From: a bacterium HR17
GTDB taxonomy: Bacteria > Armatimonadota > Fervidibacteria > Fervidibacterales > Fervidibacteraceae
Direction of reading: 5' to 3'
DNA length: 64,000 nt
Assembly (NCBI GenBank): GCA_002898575.1
Contig: BEHT01000001.1
Location: forward strand, 62,001 to 126,000
A model generated the notes under the pieces. The model worked only from the letters and a program-made list of their open reading frames with translations, made no database searches and had not been told where the DNA came from. Positions 32,284 to 41,066 of the stretch are shown in pieces (position 1 is the stretch's first letter; every line of letters begins with the position of its first letter). A program made the position numbers and the translations under genes.

Positions 32284-32286
32284 GGG

Positions 32287-32748
32287 ATGCGGACGAACCC
32301 GTCAGCCGGTTTCACGCTCGTGGAGTTGGTCGTCGCTTTTGTCATCTTGAGCATCGGTATCGTCGCCATCTTGGAACTAGTCGGGCAAAGTGCCCGTAAC
32401 GCGCGCCTCGCTCGCAACCGCACGCAAGCCGCTATGTTGGCGCAGCAAAAGATGGAAGAGTTATTGGCGCAACCCGATCTCCAACCGGGCAACTTGGAAG
32501 GCGATTTCGGGGACCGTTACCCTCAATTTCGCTGGAGCGCTCAAGTGCAGGCGCTCCCGACGGATTCCGCTGTGACGCCGGCGCCGTTGTTGCAGGTCAG
32601 CGTCGTCGTGGAGTGGCGAGAAGGCAATCAGCCGCAGAGCGTGCAACTGGACACTCTCCAGTCGCCTGTTGCGCTGACCGTGCCTCCGCCCACACCTCCT
32701 GCGACGAACGGCAATGTCCCCAACGCAGCGGGAGGGGGAACACCGTGA
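32287..32748 (+). CDS. gspI: Minor pseudopilin GspI-like
   Basis: The prepilin site SAG|FTLVELVVAFVILSIGIVA is complete with Gly, Phe and Glu. The ARNRTQAAMLAQQKMEELL segment is typical of GspI, which pairs with GspJ and GspK in the tip complex. The C-terminal 25 residues are Pro/Gly/Asn-rich. It starts 3 bases after the gspH stop, with GATGAGGG upstream, and its stop overlaps the gspJ start (GTGA). Confidence 0.88.
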   Translation: MRTNPSAGFTLVELVVAFVILSIGIVAILELVGQSARNARLARNRTQAAMLAQQKMEELLAQPDLQPGNLEGDFGDRYPQFRWSAQVQALPTDSAVTPAPLLQVSVVVEWREGNQPQSVQLDTLQSPVALTVPPPTPPATNGNVPNAAGGGTP

Positions 32749-33665
32749 GCGTCGTCGTCTCTCGCCGGCACGGTTTCACGCTCGTGGAACTCCTCGTCGT
32801 CCTTGTGTTGCTCGTGTTTTTCGGTTTGGCAATTGGTGGGTTGGCGCGAACGATCACTGACGCTCGCGACCGCGTCGATGAATCCAGCGAAACGAACCAA
32901 CTCGCCCGCACCATTTTACAGCGGATCAGCGATGAACTCGCCAGCGTCATTCCGTTGCCCGTGCCTCTCAACACCGCGGATGAACCTACCGGGCTTGTCA
33001 ATGCAACAGCATCCCCGACGACGATTCTCACCTTTTATCACGAAGACACGCCCGATTTGCAATGGGGGCTGGAGGAAGACACCTTGCGGTTTACGACGGC
33101 ACGGGGCGACCCTCGTCAGGGGAATGTGCCGCAGGGCGAATTGATAGAAGTTGCCTACTTCGTGGACACAGACCCGCAAACGCCTGAACAAGGGTTAGTG
33201 CGTTCCGTCGGCACCTTGCCCGGCTTATTGCCCGAAGAAACCCAACCTGAGCAAGTGCCCCGCGAAGTCCTCTCCGAACGCGTCGTCGCCCTTGACTTCC
33301 AATTCTACGACCCAGATACAGGCGAATGGCTGGGGACTTGGGAACGCACCGATATGCTGCCTGCCCTTGTGTCCGTCACCCTCGGTATCGCACCTGTCCC
33401 GTGCGATGAATTTTTTGCCCGTTTGCCCCGCGATCAAAGTCTGGTGGAACGCGTGGAGTGGTTCACCACAACGGTCGCCCTGCGCGTGCGGTCTTACCCA
33501 GACCCTTCGGTGCAAGGAAGCCGTCAGCGCTCCGGCGGTGGGACATCCGCTGCCCTTTCAGGTGGTGTGTCGTCTGCGTCACCGAATGTTCCGCCAGTTT
33601 CGCTGTCTTTCAGTGGGCAACGACCGTCGGGGCAAACGGGGCAGAGCGGAGGGGGGCTACGATGA
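32745..33665 (+). CDS. gspJ: Minor pseudopilin GspJ-like
   Basis: The GTG at 32745 overlaps the gspI stop and has GGAGGGGG 6 bases upstream; the open frame continues to 32613 inside gspI but that part is not credible. The prepilin site RRHG|FTLVELLVVLVLLVFF is complete. The fold is the larger GspJ type, with the AFYFVD-like strand VAYFVDTDPQTP near the middle. A Gly/Ser-rich tail of about 60 residues follows. The stop overlaps the gspK start by 4 bases (ATGA). Confidence 0.88.
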   Translation: MSVVVSRRHGFTLVELLVVLVLLVFFGLAIGGLARTITDARDRVDESSETNQLARTILQRISDELASVIPLPVPLNTADEPTGLVNATASPTTILTFYHEDTPDLQWGLEEDTLRFTTARGDPRQGNVPQGELIEVAYFVDTDPQTPEQGLVRSVGTLPGLLPEETQPEQVPREVLSERVVALDFQFYDPDTGEWLGTWERTDMLPALVSVTLGIAPVPCDEFFARLPRDQSLVERVEWFTTTVALRVRSYPDPSVQGSRQRSGGGTSAALSGGVSSASPNVPPVSLSFSGQRPSGQTGQSGGGLR

Positions 33666-35236
33666 CCGTGCGGCGCGGGTTTGCCCTCATTTTAGTGTTG
33701 GGGTTGCTGGTGCTGCTGACTTTGTTGGCAGCGGGTTTGGCGTTCACTGTCCGCAGCGAAGTCAACATCGCCAGCGATTTCGCCGATCGCGTGCGGGCGC
33801 GCTACCTTGCCCAAGCAGGTTTGCACTACGCGTTGCAACAGTTGATGCAAGACGGCATCGGCGTGGATGGGGCTACGGATGTTTGGGCGACAGAGTTGCG
33901 GTCCCGTGACGCGCAGTTGAACTTTGCCGACGGGCAATTCTTCGTGCGGGTCGTGGACGAAACGGGCAAGTTGAACCTCAACACCGCCGACCGCACGACA
34001 CTCGTCGCGTTCTTTACGCAATTGACGGGTGATAGCGCCCTCGCCGAGGAGTTGGCGGACAGCATCTTAGACTGGCGGGACAGCGACGATACCCCCAACC
34101 CAATGGGGGCGGAAAGCGACTACTACCTGTCGCTACCGCAGCCTTACCGCGCCAAAAACGCGCCTTTTGATAGCCCTTACGAGTTGCTGTTGGTCAAGGG
34201 CATGACCCGCGACCTGTTTTACGGCGATCCGCAACGGGGCACGCCGCCGCTGACCGACTTGGTCACGACATTTTCCGCAGCACCCAATGTGGACGAGCGC
34301 GGTCAACCCCGCGTCAACATCAACACCGCCACCCGTGAACAGTTGCAATCAGCGTTAGGCGATGTCTTAACACCCAGTGAAATTGACGCCATCTTGCGTT
34401 TTCGGGACGGTGGCGGGCAACAGCGCCCGTTCGGTGGCACACCGCCGTCAAACCAACCGCTGACGCCTCAATCGCCATCTGGACAATTTCTACCGCCGTC
34501 AGGACAACCGTTGGGTAGCGGGCAGCGCCCTCAACCGCCCAGCGGTCAACCGCGCCCGCTGCAACGCCCGATGGGCGCCAGCCCCTCACGCGGTGTGCCG
34601 TCAGAGACGATGGTCCCTCCGCCAGCGTCCGGCAATGCACCCAGCGGCACACCAGCGCAACGACCGTCACCGATGCAAACGCCACAGCAAGGGGGACGCC
34701 CCGGTGGGCAATCGGGCGGGCAGGGACAACGACGCCGCATTCAATCGCCGTTAGACCTGCTTGCCGTGCTGCCCCGTGAAAAACTCATCGCCGTGTGGGA
34801 ACGGCTGGGTACCGACGAGGCACCGCTGCAGTATGGGGTGATTAACCTCAATACGGCGCCGGCGGAAGTGTTAGCGTCGCTGTTACCTGAAAACCCTGCC
34901 GCCGCCGAGGATATCGTCGCCTATCGCGAGCAACATGGCGAGTTCCAGAGCGTCGGGGAATTGCTGAACATTCCGTCGCTGACACAATCGGAGTTACGCC
35001 AACTTGTCAGCCGCGTGACGGTCAAAAGCGCTGTCTTTCGCATCCGCGCCGTCGGTGTCATCGGTAACCGCAAGGTCGTGCATCTCATAGAGGCTGTCGT
35101 GCAACGCCAACCTGCAACCGCACCGTCTGCCGAGGCACCAACTGTCAACGAGGCGCTAACCGTCAGCGAAACGCTTGGTTCGGAGGCAGCCGTTCAACCT
35201 GTCCAGTTCATCGTCCGCTACTGGCGTGAGCGGTGA
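33662..35236 (+). CDS. gspK: Minor pseudopilin GspK-like, with low-complexity insert
   Basis: The ATG at 33662 overlaps the gspJ stop. The N-terminus has the GspK pattern MTVRRG|FALILVLGLLVLL, without Glu at +5 as is normal for GspK. Three helix-hairpin-helix-like segments read KLNLNTADRTTL, RVNINTATREQL and VINLNTAPAEVL. A Pro/Gln/Ser/Gly-rich stretch of about 110 residues (34395-34735) lies between the second and third. GspK caps the pseudopilus tip. The 3' end overlaps the convergent glycosyltransferase gene by 19 bases. Confidence 0.88.
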   Translation: MTVRRGFALILVLGLLVLLTLLAAGLAFTVRSEVNIASDFADRVRARYLAQAGLHYALQQLMQDGIGVDGATDVWATELRSRDAQLNFADGQFFVRVVDETGKLNLNTADRTTLVAFFTQLTGDSALAEELADSILDWRDSDDTPNPMGAESDYYLSLPQPYRAKNAPFDSPYELLLVKGMTRDLFYGDPQRGTPPLTDLVTTFSAAPNVDERGQPRVNINTATREQLQSALGDVLTPSEIDAILRFRDGGGQQRPFGGTPPSNQPLTPQSPSGQFLPPSGQPLGSGQRPQPPSGQPRPLQRPMGASPSRGVPSETMVPPPASGNAPSGTPAQRPSPMQTPQQGGRPGGQSGGQGQRRRIQSPLDLLAVLPREKLIAVWERLGTDEAPLQYGVINLNTAPAEVLASLLPENPAAAEDIVAYREQHGEFQSVGELLNIPSLTQSELRQLVSRVTVKSAVFRIRAVGVIGNRKVVHLIEAVVQRQPATAPSAEAPTVNEALTVSETLGSEAAVQPVQFIVRYWRER

Positions 35237-36339
35237 CCCTGCTCGGTTAAAATATCAGCGTAAACGAGCCAGTGACGCTGCGCGACATGCACAACGGTTT
35301 GGCGCCGTGCGAATGACCGGGCAGCATCCATCAATCGCCGCTTTTCTTCGGCATCGGTTCGCAACCGTTCAATGGCTGCCACCCACGCCGTGGGGTCATT
35401 GGGCACCAGTAAAAGTGCTCCGGACGCTTCCGCCAATTCTCGCAGTGGTGGTAGATCGGAAGCGATGATGGGTTTTTCATGAGCCAGTGCTCGCATCACC
35501 GACGCAGAGCCGCTCAGTTGTTGAAACGGCGCGAGAACGACATCAGCCGCCGCCAACCACTCGTCAACTGCCTCGTCAGGTAAGTAGCCCGTGACGAACA
35601 CCCGTTGCCGTAGGGGGTGCTCAGAAAGGCGTTGCATCAATCGGGCGTAATAACCCGAACGGTCTAACGGGTGCGGACCACCTGCCAGCACCAGCAGTGT
35701 GTCTTTGGGCAACTGGGGTAGGGCTTCAAGGAGCATTTCGTAATTGCGCCGCGCTCCGATAAATCCGAACGCCACCAACACAAATTTGTCCGTGACCCCC
35801 AATCGCTCTTTAGCCGCTTGGGTTGATGGACGATGGGGAAGCGCTGGCACCCACATCGGGATGACGGTCACCGCCTCGTAGCCCAGCCGCCGCAGCTGTT
35901 CAGCGACGAAGTGAGTCGTGGCGATAAGCCGGCGCACGAGACAGGCGCGCCACCAACGCCTTTGCATCCATCGTTTAAAAGCCCCTTGAAACGAATGTCC
36001 CGTCACATCCACCTCGTGAACCGTGACAACGGTAGGGCGACGCAACCGAGACAGGAAAAAAGGCAGTAGATTACGCAAGGGACGGAAGCCACCGAAGAAA
36101 TGGGGGGCAAACTGCACATGCACAAGATCGGCATCGTTCGCGTAGCGGGCGACCTCACACCAATAAGACCGCTCCCACCACCAACCCACTTTGCGCCCGT
36201 CTGCCTGCCACACTTGCGGACCTGCAGGCAGCACCGTCACTTGACAATTGGGCAGTTGCTGTAGCGCGCCGACCAACTCTTCCGTATAGCGAGCGATGCC
36301 GCAGGGCACCCGCCAACTGGTGACCATTGCCAAGTGCAT
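35218..36339 (-). CDS. Glycosyltransferase family 4-like protein
   Basis: The 373-residue protein has the GT-B plan: an N-terminal domain with SWRVPCGIARYTEELV (an early GxxxY region) and VHEVDVTGHSF, and a C-terminal domain with VAFGFIGARRNYEMLLEALP, LVLAGGPHPLD and VFVTGYLPDEAVDEWLAAADVVLAPF. The nucleotide-sugar E-x7-E motif is loose (SVMRALAHEKPIIASDLPPLREL in two parts). It would use a nucleotide sugar to build polysaccharide or glycolipid. It starts at the ATG at 36339 and stands alone; the donor is unknown. Confidence 0.85.
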   Translation of the reverse strand: MHLAMVTSWRVPCGIARYTEELVGALQQLPNCQVTVLPAGPQVWQADGRKVGWWWERSYWCEVARYANDADLVHVQFAPHFFGGFRPLRNLLPFFLSRLRRPTVVTVHEVDVTGHSFQGAFKRWMQRRWWRACLVRRLIATTHFVAEQLRRLGYEAVTVIPMWVPALPHRPSTQAAKERLGVTDKFVLVAFGFIGARRNYEMLLEALPQLPKDTLLVLAGGPHPLDRSGYYARLMQRLSEHPLRQRVFVTGYLPDEAVDEWLAAADVVLAPFQQLSGSASVMRALAHEKPIIASDLPPLRELAEASGALLLVPNDPTAWVAAIERLRTDAEEKRRLMDAARSFARRQTVVHVAQRHWLVYADILTEQGHRSRQ

Positions 36340-36356
36340 CGGGCGTGACCGCTCCG

Positions 36357-36608
36357 TTAGTGAACTTCAATGTCCTGCAATTTCTGCGACGCCCGTTCGG
36401 CGCTGCGGATGCGCTCATCAATCATCGCTCGCACCGCCTTAAAGACCTCAATTTCAGCGTTGATCAGGTGGCGGGCGGCTTCTTCACCGATCAGGCTGAC
36501 GATCAAGTCGGACAGCCGTCGCTTAAGCGACTTGCGCCGTCGGGGCACCTCCTCGCGCACTTCCTCTTCGGTGACTTCTACGGCTTCCGCCTCACGCCGG
36601 CGCGGCAT
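36357..36608 (-). CDS. Small charged protein of unknown function
   Basis: The ATG at 36608 has AGGAGGTGA 8 bases upstream, and the frame before it is not supported. The 83-residue protein has an acidic/basic N-terminus (EVTEEEVREEVPRRRKS) and a helical C-terminal half (IGEEAARHLINAEIEVFKAVRAM in two parts, then a DERIRSAERASQKL helix). There is no membrane segment. It starts the same transcript as, and ends 17 bases before, the glycosyltransferase gene. I do not recognise it. Confidence 0.65.
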   Translation of the reverse strand: MPRRREAEAVEVTEEEVREEVPRRRKSLKRRLSDLIVSLIGEEAARHLINAEIEVFKAVRAMIDERIRSAERASQKLQDIEVH

Positions 36609-36805
36609 CGTAGGTGTCACCTCCTGCCAGAAAGGGTCAAGCAACCAAGTCAATTATGCAACCGCAGGGCTACTGTGACGGTCATCACACCTGGTAGCCG
36701 CCTGCCTGAGTGAACCGCCCTCAGAACACCCTACCGTAGCGGAAGCGGGGAAATCATTGCGGACAGTTTGGTCACCTTGCAGGAGGTTGTTTGGCAGGGC
36801 TTGTT

Positions 36806-37430
36806 TTCCTCCGAACGCACCTTCAACATTCGGAGGGCGCATCTCCCGATGCGCCGCTTGCTTTTCGGCGGCTCGGAGAGCCGCCCTCCGAACGCACCTT
36901 CAACATTCGGAGGGCGCATCTCCCGATGCGCCGCTTGCTTTTCGGCGGCTCGGAGAGCCGCCCTCCGAACGCACCTTCAACATTCGGAGGGCGCATCTCC
37001 CGATGCGCCGCTTGCTTTTCGGCGGCTCGGAGAGCCGCCCTCCGAACGCACCTTCAACATTCGGAGGGCGCATCTCCCGATGCGCCGCTTGCTTTTCGGC
37101 GGCTCGGAGAGCCGCCCTCCGAACGCACCTCAACACTCGGAGGGCGCATCTCCTGATGCGCCGCTTTTCCTGCGGCGGCTCGGAGAGCCGCCCTCCGAAC
37201 GCACCTCAACACTCGGAGGGCGCATCTCCTGATGCGCCGCTTTTCCTGCGGCGGCTCAGAGAGCCGCCCTCCGAACACACCTTCAACACTCGGAGGGCGC
37301 ATCTCCTGATGCGCCGCTTTTTCCTTCGGCGGCTCGGGAGAGCCGCCCTCCGAACGCACCTTCAACATTCGGAGGGCGCGTCTCCCGACGCGCCGCTTTT
37401 CCTGCGGCGGCTCGGAGAGCCGCCCTCCGA
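36806..37430. repeat. Tandem array of eight palindromic two-hairpin units
   Basis: Eight units repeat with period 76-79 bases. Each holds hairpin 1, GGCGCATC-TCCC-GATGCGCC or a variant, hairpin 2, GGCGGCTC-GGA-GAGCCGCC, and an outer pairing TTCGGAGGG with CCCTCCGAA, so the unit can fold into a three-way cruciform. The first four units are nearly identical, the next three share the loop TCCT, and the last switches to GGCGCGTC-TCCC-GACGCGCC. Open frames through the array are by-products. The rest of 36609-37476 holds the ends of the flanking genes and no other signal. Confidence 0.95.
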
Positions 37431-37476
37431 TCATGCCTGAAAAACAGGGGGCGGGTGCGTGACGCGCCTGAATCGA

Positions 37477-37683
37477 TCACCGAGGCGGTTGTGCGGGTGC
37501 CTGGGAAGGTGTTGTGCCCGCCGAAGGGTTTAGGGCGGGACCCACTTTCAAAGTCGGCGCAGTGGGCGGAGGCGATGCCCCTTCCCGCGTCTTGGGCTGG
37601 CGCAGCCAATAGATGCCTGCGACGATGAGCACGACCAAAATCGCTGCCACGACAGCGACCCAAATTGGGACCTCCCGTTGCAT
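37477..37683 (-). CDS. Small proline-rich single-span membrane protein (cassette 2)
   Basis: The ATG at 37683 has GGAGGTGA 8 bases upstream. The 68-residue product has one membrane helix (about residues 6-25, VPIWVAVVAAILVVLIVAGI), then a basic patch KTR and a Pro/Ala/Thr-rich tail of about 40 residues. The same layout, with little identity, is seen in the protein after pseudopilin 1 (5009-5194). It lies 63 bases after the second pseudopilin stop and about 47 bases before the palindromic array. Function unknown. Confidence 0.75.
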   Translation of the reverse strand: MQREVPIWVAVVAAILVVLIVAGIYWLRQPKTREGASPPPTAPTLKVGPALNPSAGTTPSQAPAQPPR

Positions 37684-37746
37684 CGTCTTTCACCTCCTAA
37701 CACTCAATGGGGGCGGCACCTTATGCACCGCCCCCACTGCACATCG

Positions 37747-38709
37747 CTACGGACACCCGACCCCTCTTCCGCCTGTGCGTGTCGGCGGCGTTGTGTAATG
37801 CCCCCACAGTTCGCGTCCGGGCGTCTTGTCATACAGCGGTCCACCGCCGGGGATACTGGCATCGGGGTCGTTATTGACATTGCGCGCTGTCCGACAATCC
37901 CACATCACAGGGTACCATTTGGCATGCCCGTCTGCAAAGGTCATTACCGCACCCCGCAAGTGCACCCGGCTGACATGCCATTGCGTTGCCTCTAAACAGG
38001 CGGTCGTGAACAAGTCCAGCAGCCCACCCGTCGGGTGCTTACCGACCCCGCATTGCAGATCTTGCCAGGCTGCATGGTCGCTCCCCTGCGGGCAGCCGGT
38101 TTCTGGATCGGTCCAGCCCGCGCACCCTGGGGGATTAGGTTTGCTGTCACCGACCAAAATGGTGGACGCTGGCGCACCGAATTCAGGCAACGCTCGCGTC
38201 GCCCCTTGACAACCCGCTGCATGTCCCCAGTTAAACCCGTAACCCCGATAGCGGTTGAACGGGGTCAATTCCGCCCCCGCAAAAGGGTGGCGCCGCGTCG
38301 TGCTGGTCATTTGCACCCCTGTCTTGGACGGGCACATGAATATCTGCCAGTTGCGGGTGTAAGGGTGCAGCAGGTTGAACCAATAGCCCATCGTTATCCA
38401 TGAGTCAGGGTCGGGTTGGGTATAAACCGCCTGAAAGCCCATCGCGTAAAGGTAGGAGTAATACCACGGGAAGCGTTCGTCGTAGTCTTGGGCATACTGT
38501 TGGAAGGCGAGACCGATTTGCCGCATGTTGCTGAGGCAGGTGGCTTGTCGGGCTTTTTCGCGGGCTTGGCTGAAGACGGGGAACAGAATCGCCGCCAGGA
38601 TGGCGATAATCGCAATCACGACCAACAACTCAATGAGCGTGAAGCCGTGATTGCGATCCATCCAAGGGGCAATGGACGCAGGGCGACGGCGACGCCTAAA
38701 TGCCATCAT
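37747..38709 (-). CDS. H-X9-DG (DUF1559-like) pseudopilin, intact
   Basis: Two adjacent ATGs (38709, 38706) follow AAGGAGGGG. A basic leader ([12 protein letters not shown]) ends in [22 protein letters not shown], a complete prepilin site. The [20 protein letters not shown] segment and the C-terminal [17 protein letters not shown], an exact H-x9-DG, are those of the abundant Planctomycetes/Armatimonadota-type pseudopilins. Cys-rich stretches between them may form disulfides. The predicted role is a pilus-like or secreted pilin component; there is no direct evidence. It pairs with the small membrane protein at 37477-37683. Confidence 0.9.
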   Translation of the reverse strand: MMAFRRRRRPASIAPWMDRNHGFTLIELLVVIAIIAILAAILFPVFSQAREKARQATCLSNMRQIGLAFQQYAQDYDERFPWYYSYLYAMGFQAVYTQPDPDSWITMGYWFNLLHPYTRNWQIFMCPSKTGVQMTSTTRRHPFAGAELTPFNRYRGYGFNWGHAAGCQGATRALPEFGAPASTILVGDSKPNPPGCAGWTDPETGCPQGSDHAAWQDLQCGVGKHPTGGLLDLFTTACLEATQWHVSRVHLRGAVMTFADGHAKWYPVMWDCRTARNVNNDPDASIPGGGPLYDKTPGRELWGHYTTPPTRTGGRGVGCP

Positions 38710-38742
38710 CGGCAACCCCTCCTTTGAAACTGCAGCCTGTTT

Positions 38743-38770
38743 GCCTTTGTGCAATCCCTTGCACAAAGGC
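38743..38770 (-). promoter_or_regulatory. 5'-terminal mRNA hairpin of pseudopilin 2
   Basis: On the minus strand GCCTTTGTGCAA-GGGA-TTGCACAAAGGC makes a perfect 12-bp stem with a 4-base loop, followed by exactly 33 bases to the ATG at 38709. The predicted transcript start (about 38771) is directly before it. A second GGCTGC further on could pair with GCAGCC at the stem base. It resembles 5' hairpins that stabilise mRNA. Confidence 0.6.
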
Positions 38771-38777
38771 TGCGGTT

Positions 38778-38807
38778 ATTTTAGCCCGTGCCCTAGCGGG
38801 GCGTCAA
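38778..38807 (-). promoter_or_regulatory. Promoter of pseudopilin cassette 2
   Basis: On the minus strand TTGACG (38807-38802), an 18-base spacer and TAAAAT (38783-38778) form a strong promoter. Box quality and spacer match the Flp pilin promoter at 50938-50967 (TTGACG-18-TATAAT). Confidence 0.65.
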
Positions 38808-38886
38808 GAGGCAGACAAAGCCGCAGGGCGCGCTTGTGCCAAAATAAGGCGGTGCTTTAACGCTGGAGAAACGGAGGTGGGTTGGG

Positions 38887-39864
38887 TTGCGTTCGGTGCG
38901 AATTGGCTTCATCGGTTGTGGCGGCATTGCCACGCTGCACATGAACAACCTCAGCCGCATTGAAGGTGTAGAGTTGGTGGCGTTCTGCGATGTGGACGAA
39001 GGACGGGCAAACGCGGCAGCGGAAAAGTTCAAGGGTGTCGCTTACACCGACCATCGGGCGATGCTAGCGCGGGAGCGGTTGGACGCCGTTTACATTTGCC
39101 TCCCACCCAATGCGCACACTGACCAAGAAATCCTCGCCGCCCAAGCGGGTGTCGCTGTGTTCGTGGAAAAGCCTGTCGCCCGCACGCTGGATAAAGCGCT
39201 GGAGGTGCGGGAGGCTATCCAGAAATCTGGCGTCATCAATGCCGTCGGTTACCATTTCCGCTACTTTGACGGCACGGAAATCGCGCAAGAGCGGCTGAGG
39301 GGCAAAACGATCGGCATGGTCATGGGCTATTGGATGGGCGGGTTGCCAGGCACCTATTGGTGGCGACGGTTGGAGATGTCGGGCGGGCAAATCGTAGAGC
39401 AAACGACCCACATCTTTGACCTCGCCCGCTACCTCGTCGGCGAGATCGTGCAAGTCAGTGCGGCGACGGCGTTGCGGGCACTGCATGATGTGCCCGATTT
39501 GAATGTGCCTGATGTCGGTGTCGTCAATGTTTGGTTTCAAAACGGTGCGGTCGGGTGCATCGCCAACACTTGCCTGCTCAAGATGGGCTACACGACGGGC
39601 TTGCACATCCTCACGCCCGACCTGATTGCTGAAATCACATGGAGTGGCGTTAAATTCATAGAGCCCTATCGCACGGAGGAAATTCGCCACCAGCGCAACG
39701 GACACTTTTACGAAAGCGTCGTCTTCGTGGAAGCGGTTCGGACAAAGAACCAAGCGCTCATCCGCAGCGATTACGCCGATGCAGTTAAAACGCTGGCGGC
39801 GACTTTGGCGGCGTTGGAATCGGCAGATAAAGGCGGCGTCCCAGTAGAAGTGCCGCGCCTTTAG
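38887..39864 (+). CDS. Gfo/Idh/MocA-family oxidoreductase
   Basis: These NAD(P)-dependent enzymes oxidise or reduce sugars, inositols and related compounds. The Rossmann motif GFIGCGGIATLH (residues 7-18) is followed by the EKPVARTLDKA motif (about 93-103) with its conserved Lys, and VGYHFRYFD. The C-terminal domain has GQIVEQTTHIFDLARYLVG. The TTG start at 38887 has GGAGGTGG 8 bases upstream. It is divergent from pseudopilin 2. Such genes are numerous in bacteria of this kind; the substrate cannot be told. Confidence 0.9.
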   Translation: MRSVRIGFIGCGGIATLHMNNLSRIEGVELVAFCDVDEGRANAAAEKFKGVAYTDHRAMLARERLDAVYICLPPNAHTDQEILAAQAGVAVFVEKPVARTLDKALEVREAIQKSGVINAVGYHFRYFDGTEIAQERLRGKTIGMVMGYWMGGLPGTYWWRRLEMSGGQIVEQTTHIFDLARYLVGEIVQVSAATALRALHDVPDLNVPDVGVVNVWFQNGAVGCIANTCLLKMGYTTGLHILTPDLIAEITWSGVKFIEPYRTEEIRHQRNGHFYESVVFVEAVRTKNQALIRSDYADAVKTLAATLAALESADKGGVPVEVPRL

Positions 39865-39896
39865 TCGCCCTCTTGCCGCGCCGTTTGCGGCACTTT

Positions 39897-40709
39897 TTAG
39901 TAGGGTGTGGTGGGCTTGTTGTCCCATACGGTTGGGAAGTGGTCGCCCTTTAGGATTTCGCCGGGTGCGACGGTGATGTGCTCTTCACAGACATGGCGTC
40001 CGCGCGGCGCATAGCGGGTGTAGCCGGGCATGCAATGGATGGCGATAGCGGGACGGGGACGGTCGCTCAAGTTGGGCGGCGTCCCATGCCAGGTCAGGCA
40101 ATGGTGGAACATCACCCATCCCGCAGGCACTGGGCACGGCACGACTTCCACCTGTTCTCCTGCCGGCACAAACGCGGGGTCGTAGGCAGGTCCCCAAGTT
40201 TGCGGGTCACTGCCGATGGTGCCGCCAGCGTAAGCCCCCCAAAGGTGGCTGCGGGGGACGACATGCATGCACCCGTTTTCCACATCGGCATCGTCCAGCG
40301 CGATCCATGCGCTGACCAAATCGGGCGGCTCCAGTGACGGCCAATATGGGAAGTCTTGGTGCCAAATGGTCGGACCACCGCGCTGGGGCGGTTTGTATTG
40401 GATTTGATCGTGCCACACCCGCACAATGTCCGTGTCCATCAGTTTTGCCATGGCTTCCGCCAAGGTGGGGTGAAACAACAATCGGTGAAACTTGCGGTCG
40501 GCTTGCCATGCGTTGACGATTTGGATGACGACCCAACCCCGCTCATCGCGATAAAGTTCGCGGTTGAGAAGGGGGCGCCCTTCCGCTCGTCCTTCTATCA
40601 GGGCGTAGCAGCGTTCCCGTAACTCAGCCACTTCCTCGGCGTTCAAAAACGGGCGTGCCGGCAGATACCCGTTGTCGCGAAAAAATCGCACATCGGCATC
40701 TGTGACCAC
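39897..40709 (-). CDS. Phytanoyl-CoA dioxygenase (PhyH)-family protein
   Basis: The Fe(II) site is complete by position: H117 and D119 in WHQDFPYW and H208 in CLTWHGTPPN; the 2-oxoglutarate Arg is likely in RPRPAIAIH after that. PhyH-family oxygenases hydroxylate diverse substrates using Fe(II) and 2-oxoglutarate. Length (270 aa) is typical. It is convergent with the Gfo/Idh/MocA gene; the two families are often clustered, but no shared pathway is evident. Start at the ATG at 40709. Confidence 0.9.
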   Translation of the reverse strand: MVTDADVRFFRDNGYLPARPFLNAEEVAELRERCYALIEGRAEGRPLLNRELYRDERGWVVIQIVNAWQADRKFHRLLFHPTLAEAMAKLMDTDIVRVWHDQIQYKPPQRGGPTIWHQDFPYWPSLEPPDLVSAWIALDDADVENGCMHVVPRSHLWGAYAGGTIGSDPQTWGPAYDPAFVPAGEQVEVVPCPVPAGWVMFHHCLTWHGTPPNLSDRPRPAIAIHCMPGYTRYAPRGRHVCEEHITVAPGEILKGDHFPTVWDNKPTTPY

Positions 40710-40756
40710 TGCCTCTCACCCCCATGTTTGGTTGTAGGACAATTGCAAGCGCCTAT

Positions 40757-41050
40757 TTATTCGCCAGGGCGGAACTCGTTTAAACGCCGGGCGAACTCCA
40801 AGTCAGCGCGGGTGACCGTGCGCTCGCTGTGAGTCGTCACAGTGACGATAACGGACTTGCTGCCCGTGTCCAGCGTGACATCGGGGTGGTGGTTGGTAGC
40901 AGCGATGGTGTCGGCGAGGTGCTGCATGAACCGGGTGATGTCGCTCCACTTCTCAAAGCGGAAGCGCTTGGTGATGCTAATGACCCAGCCGTCTAACCCT
41001 TCCAGGGACTGTTGAAGTTCGCCTCCAGCGATAGGCGTTTTGTCCTCCAT
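40757..41050 (-). CDS. Pterin-4a-carbinolamine dehydratase
   Basis: The 97-residue protein matches the family (PhhB/PCD): GWVISITKRFRFEKWSDITRF, then TIAATNHHPDVTLDTG with the catalytic HHPD (H54-H55-P-D by position), and the ending TVTRADLEFARRLNE. The enzyme recycles 4a-hydroxytetrahydropterins made by aromatic amino-acid hydroxylases, or moonlights as a cofactor regulator. No hydroxylase is in the window. It lies between PhyH and the Mrr-like gene on the same strand. Confidence 0.9.
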   Translation of the reverse strand: MEDKTPIAGGELQQSLEGLDGWVISITKRFRFEKWSDITRFMQHLADTIAATNHHPDVTLDTGSKSVIVTVTTHSERTVTRADLEFARRLNEFRPGE

Positions 41051-41066
41051 CGGTCACACCCTCCTC

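Noticed and set aside
36806-37430. CRISPR array
   Set aside because: The units are contiguous palindromes with no unique spacers, and no cas genes are present.
36757-37440. Plus-strand open frames of up to 227 codons with repeating Arg/Pro-rich text
   Set aside because: They are produced by the tandem palindromic array, which is open in several frames on both strands, with no ribosome site and a composition unlike the neighbours.
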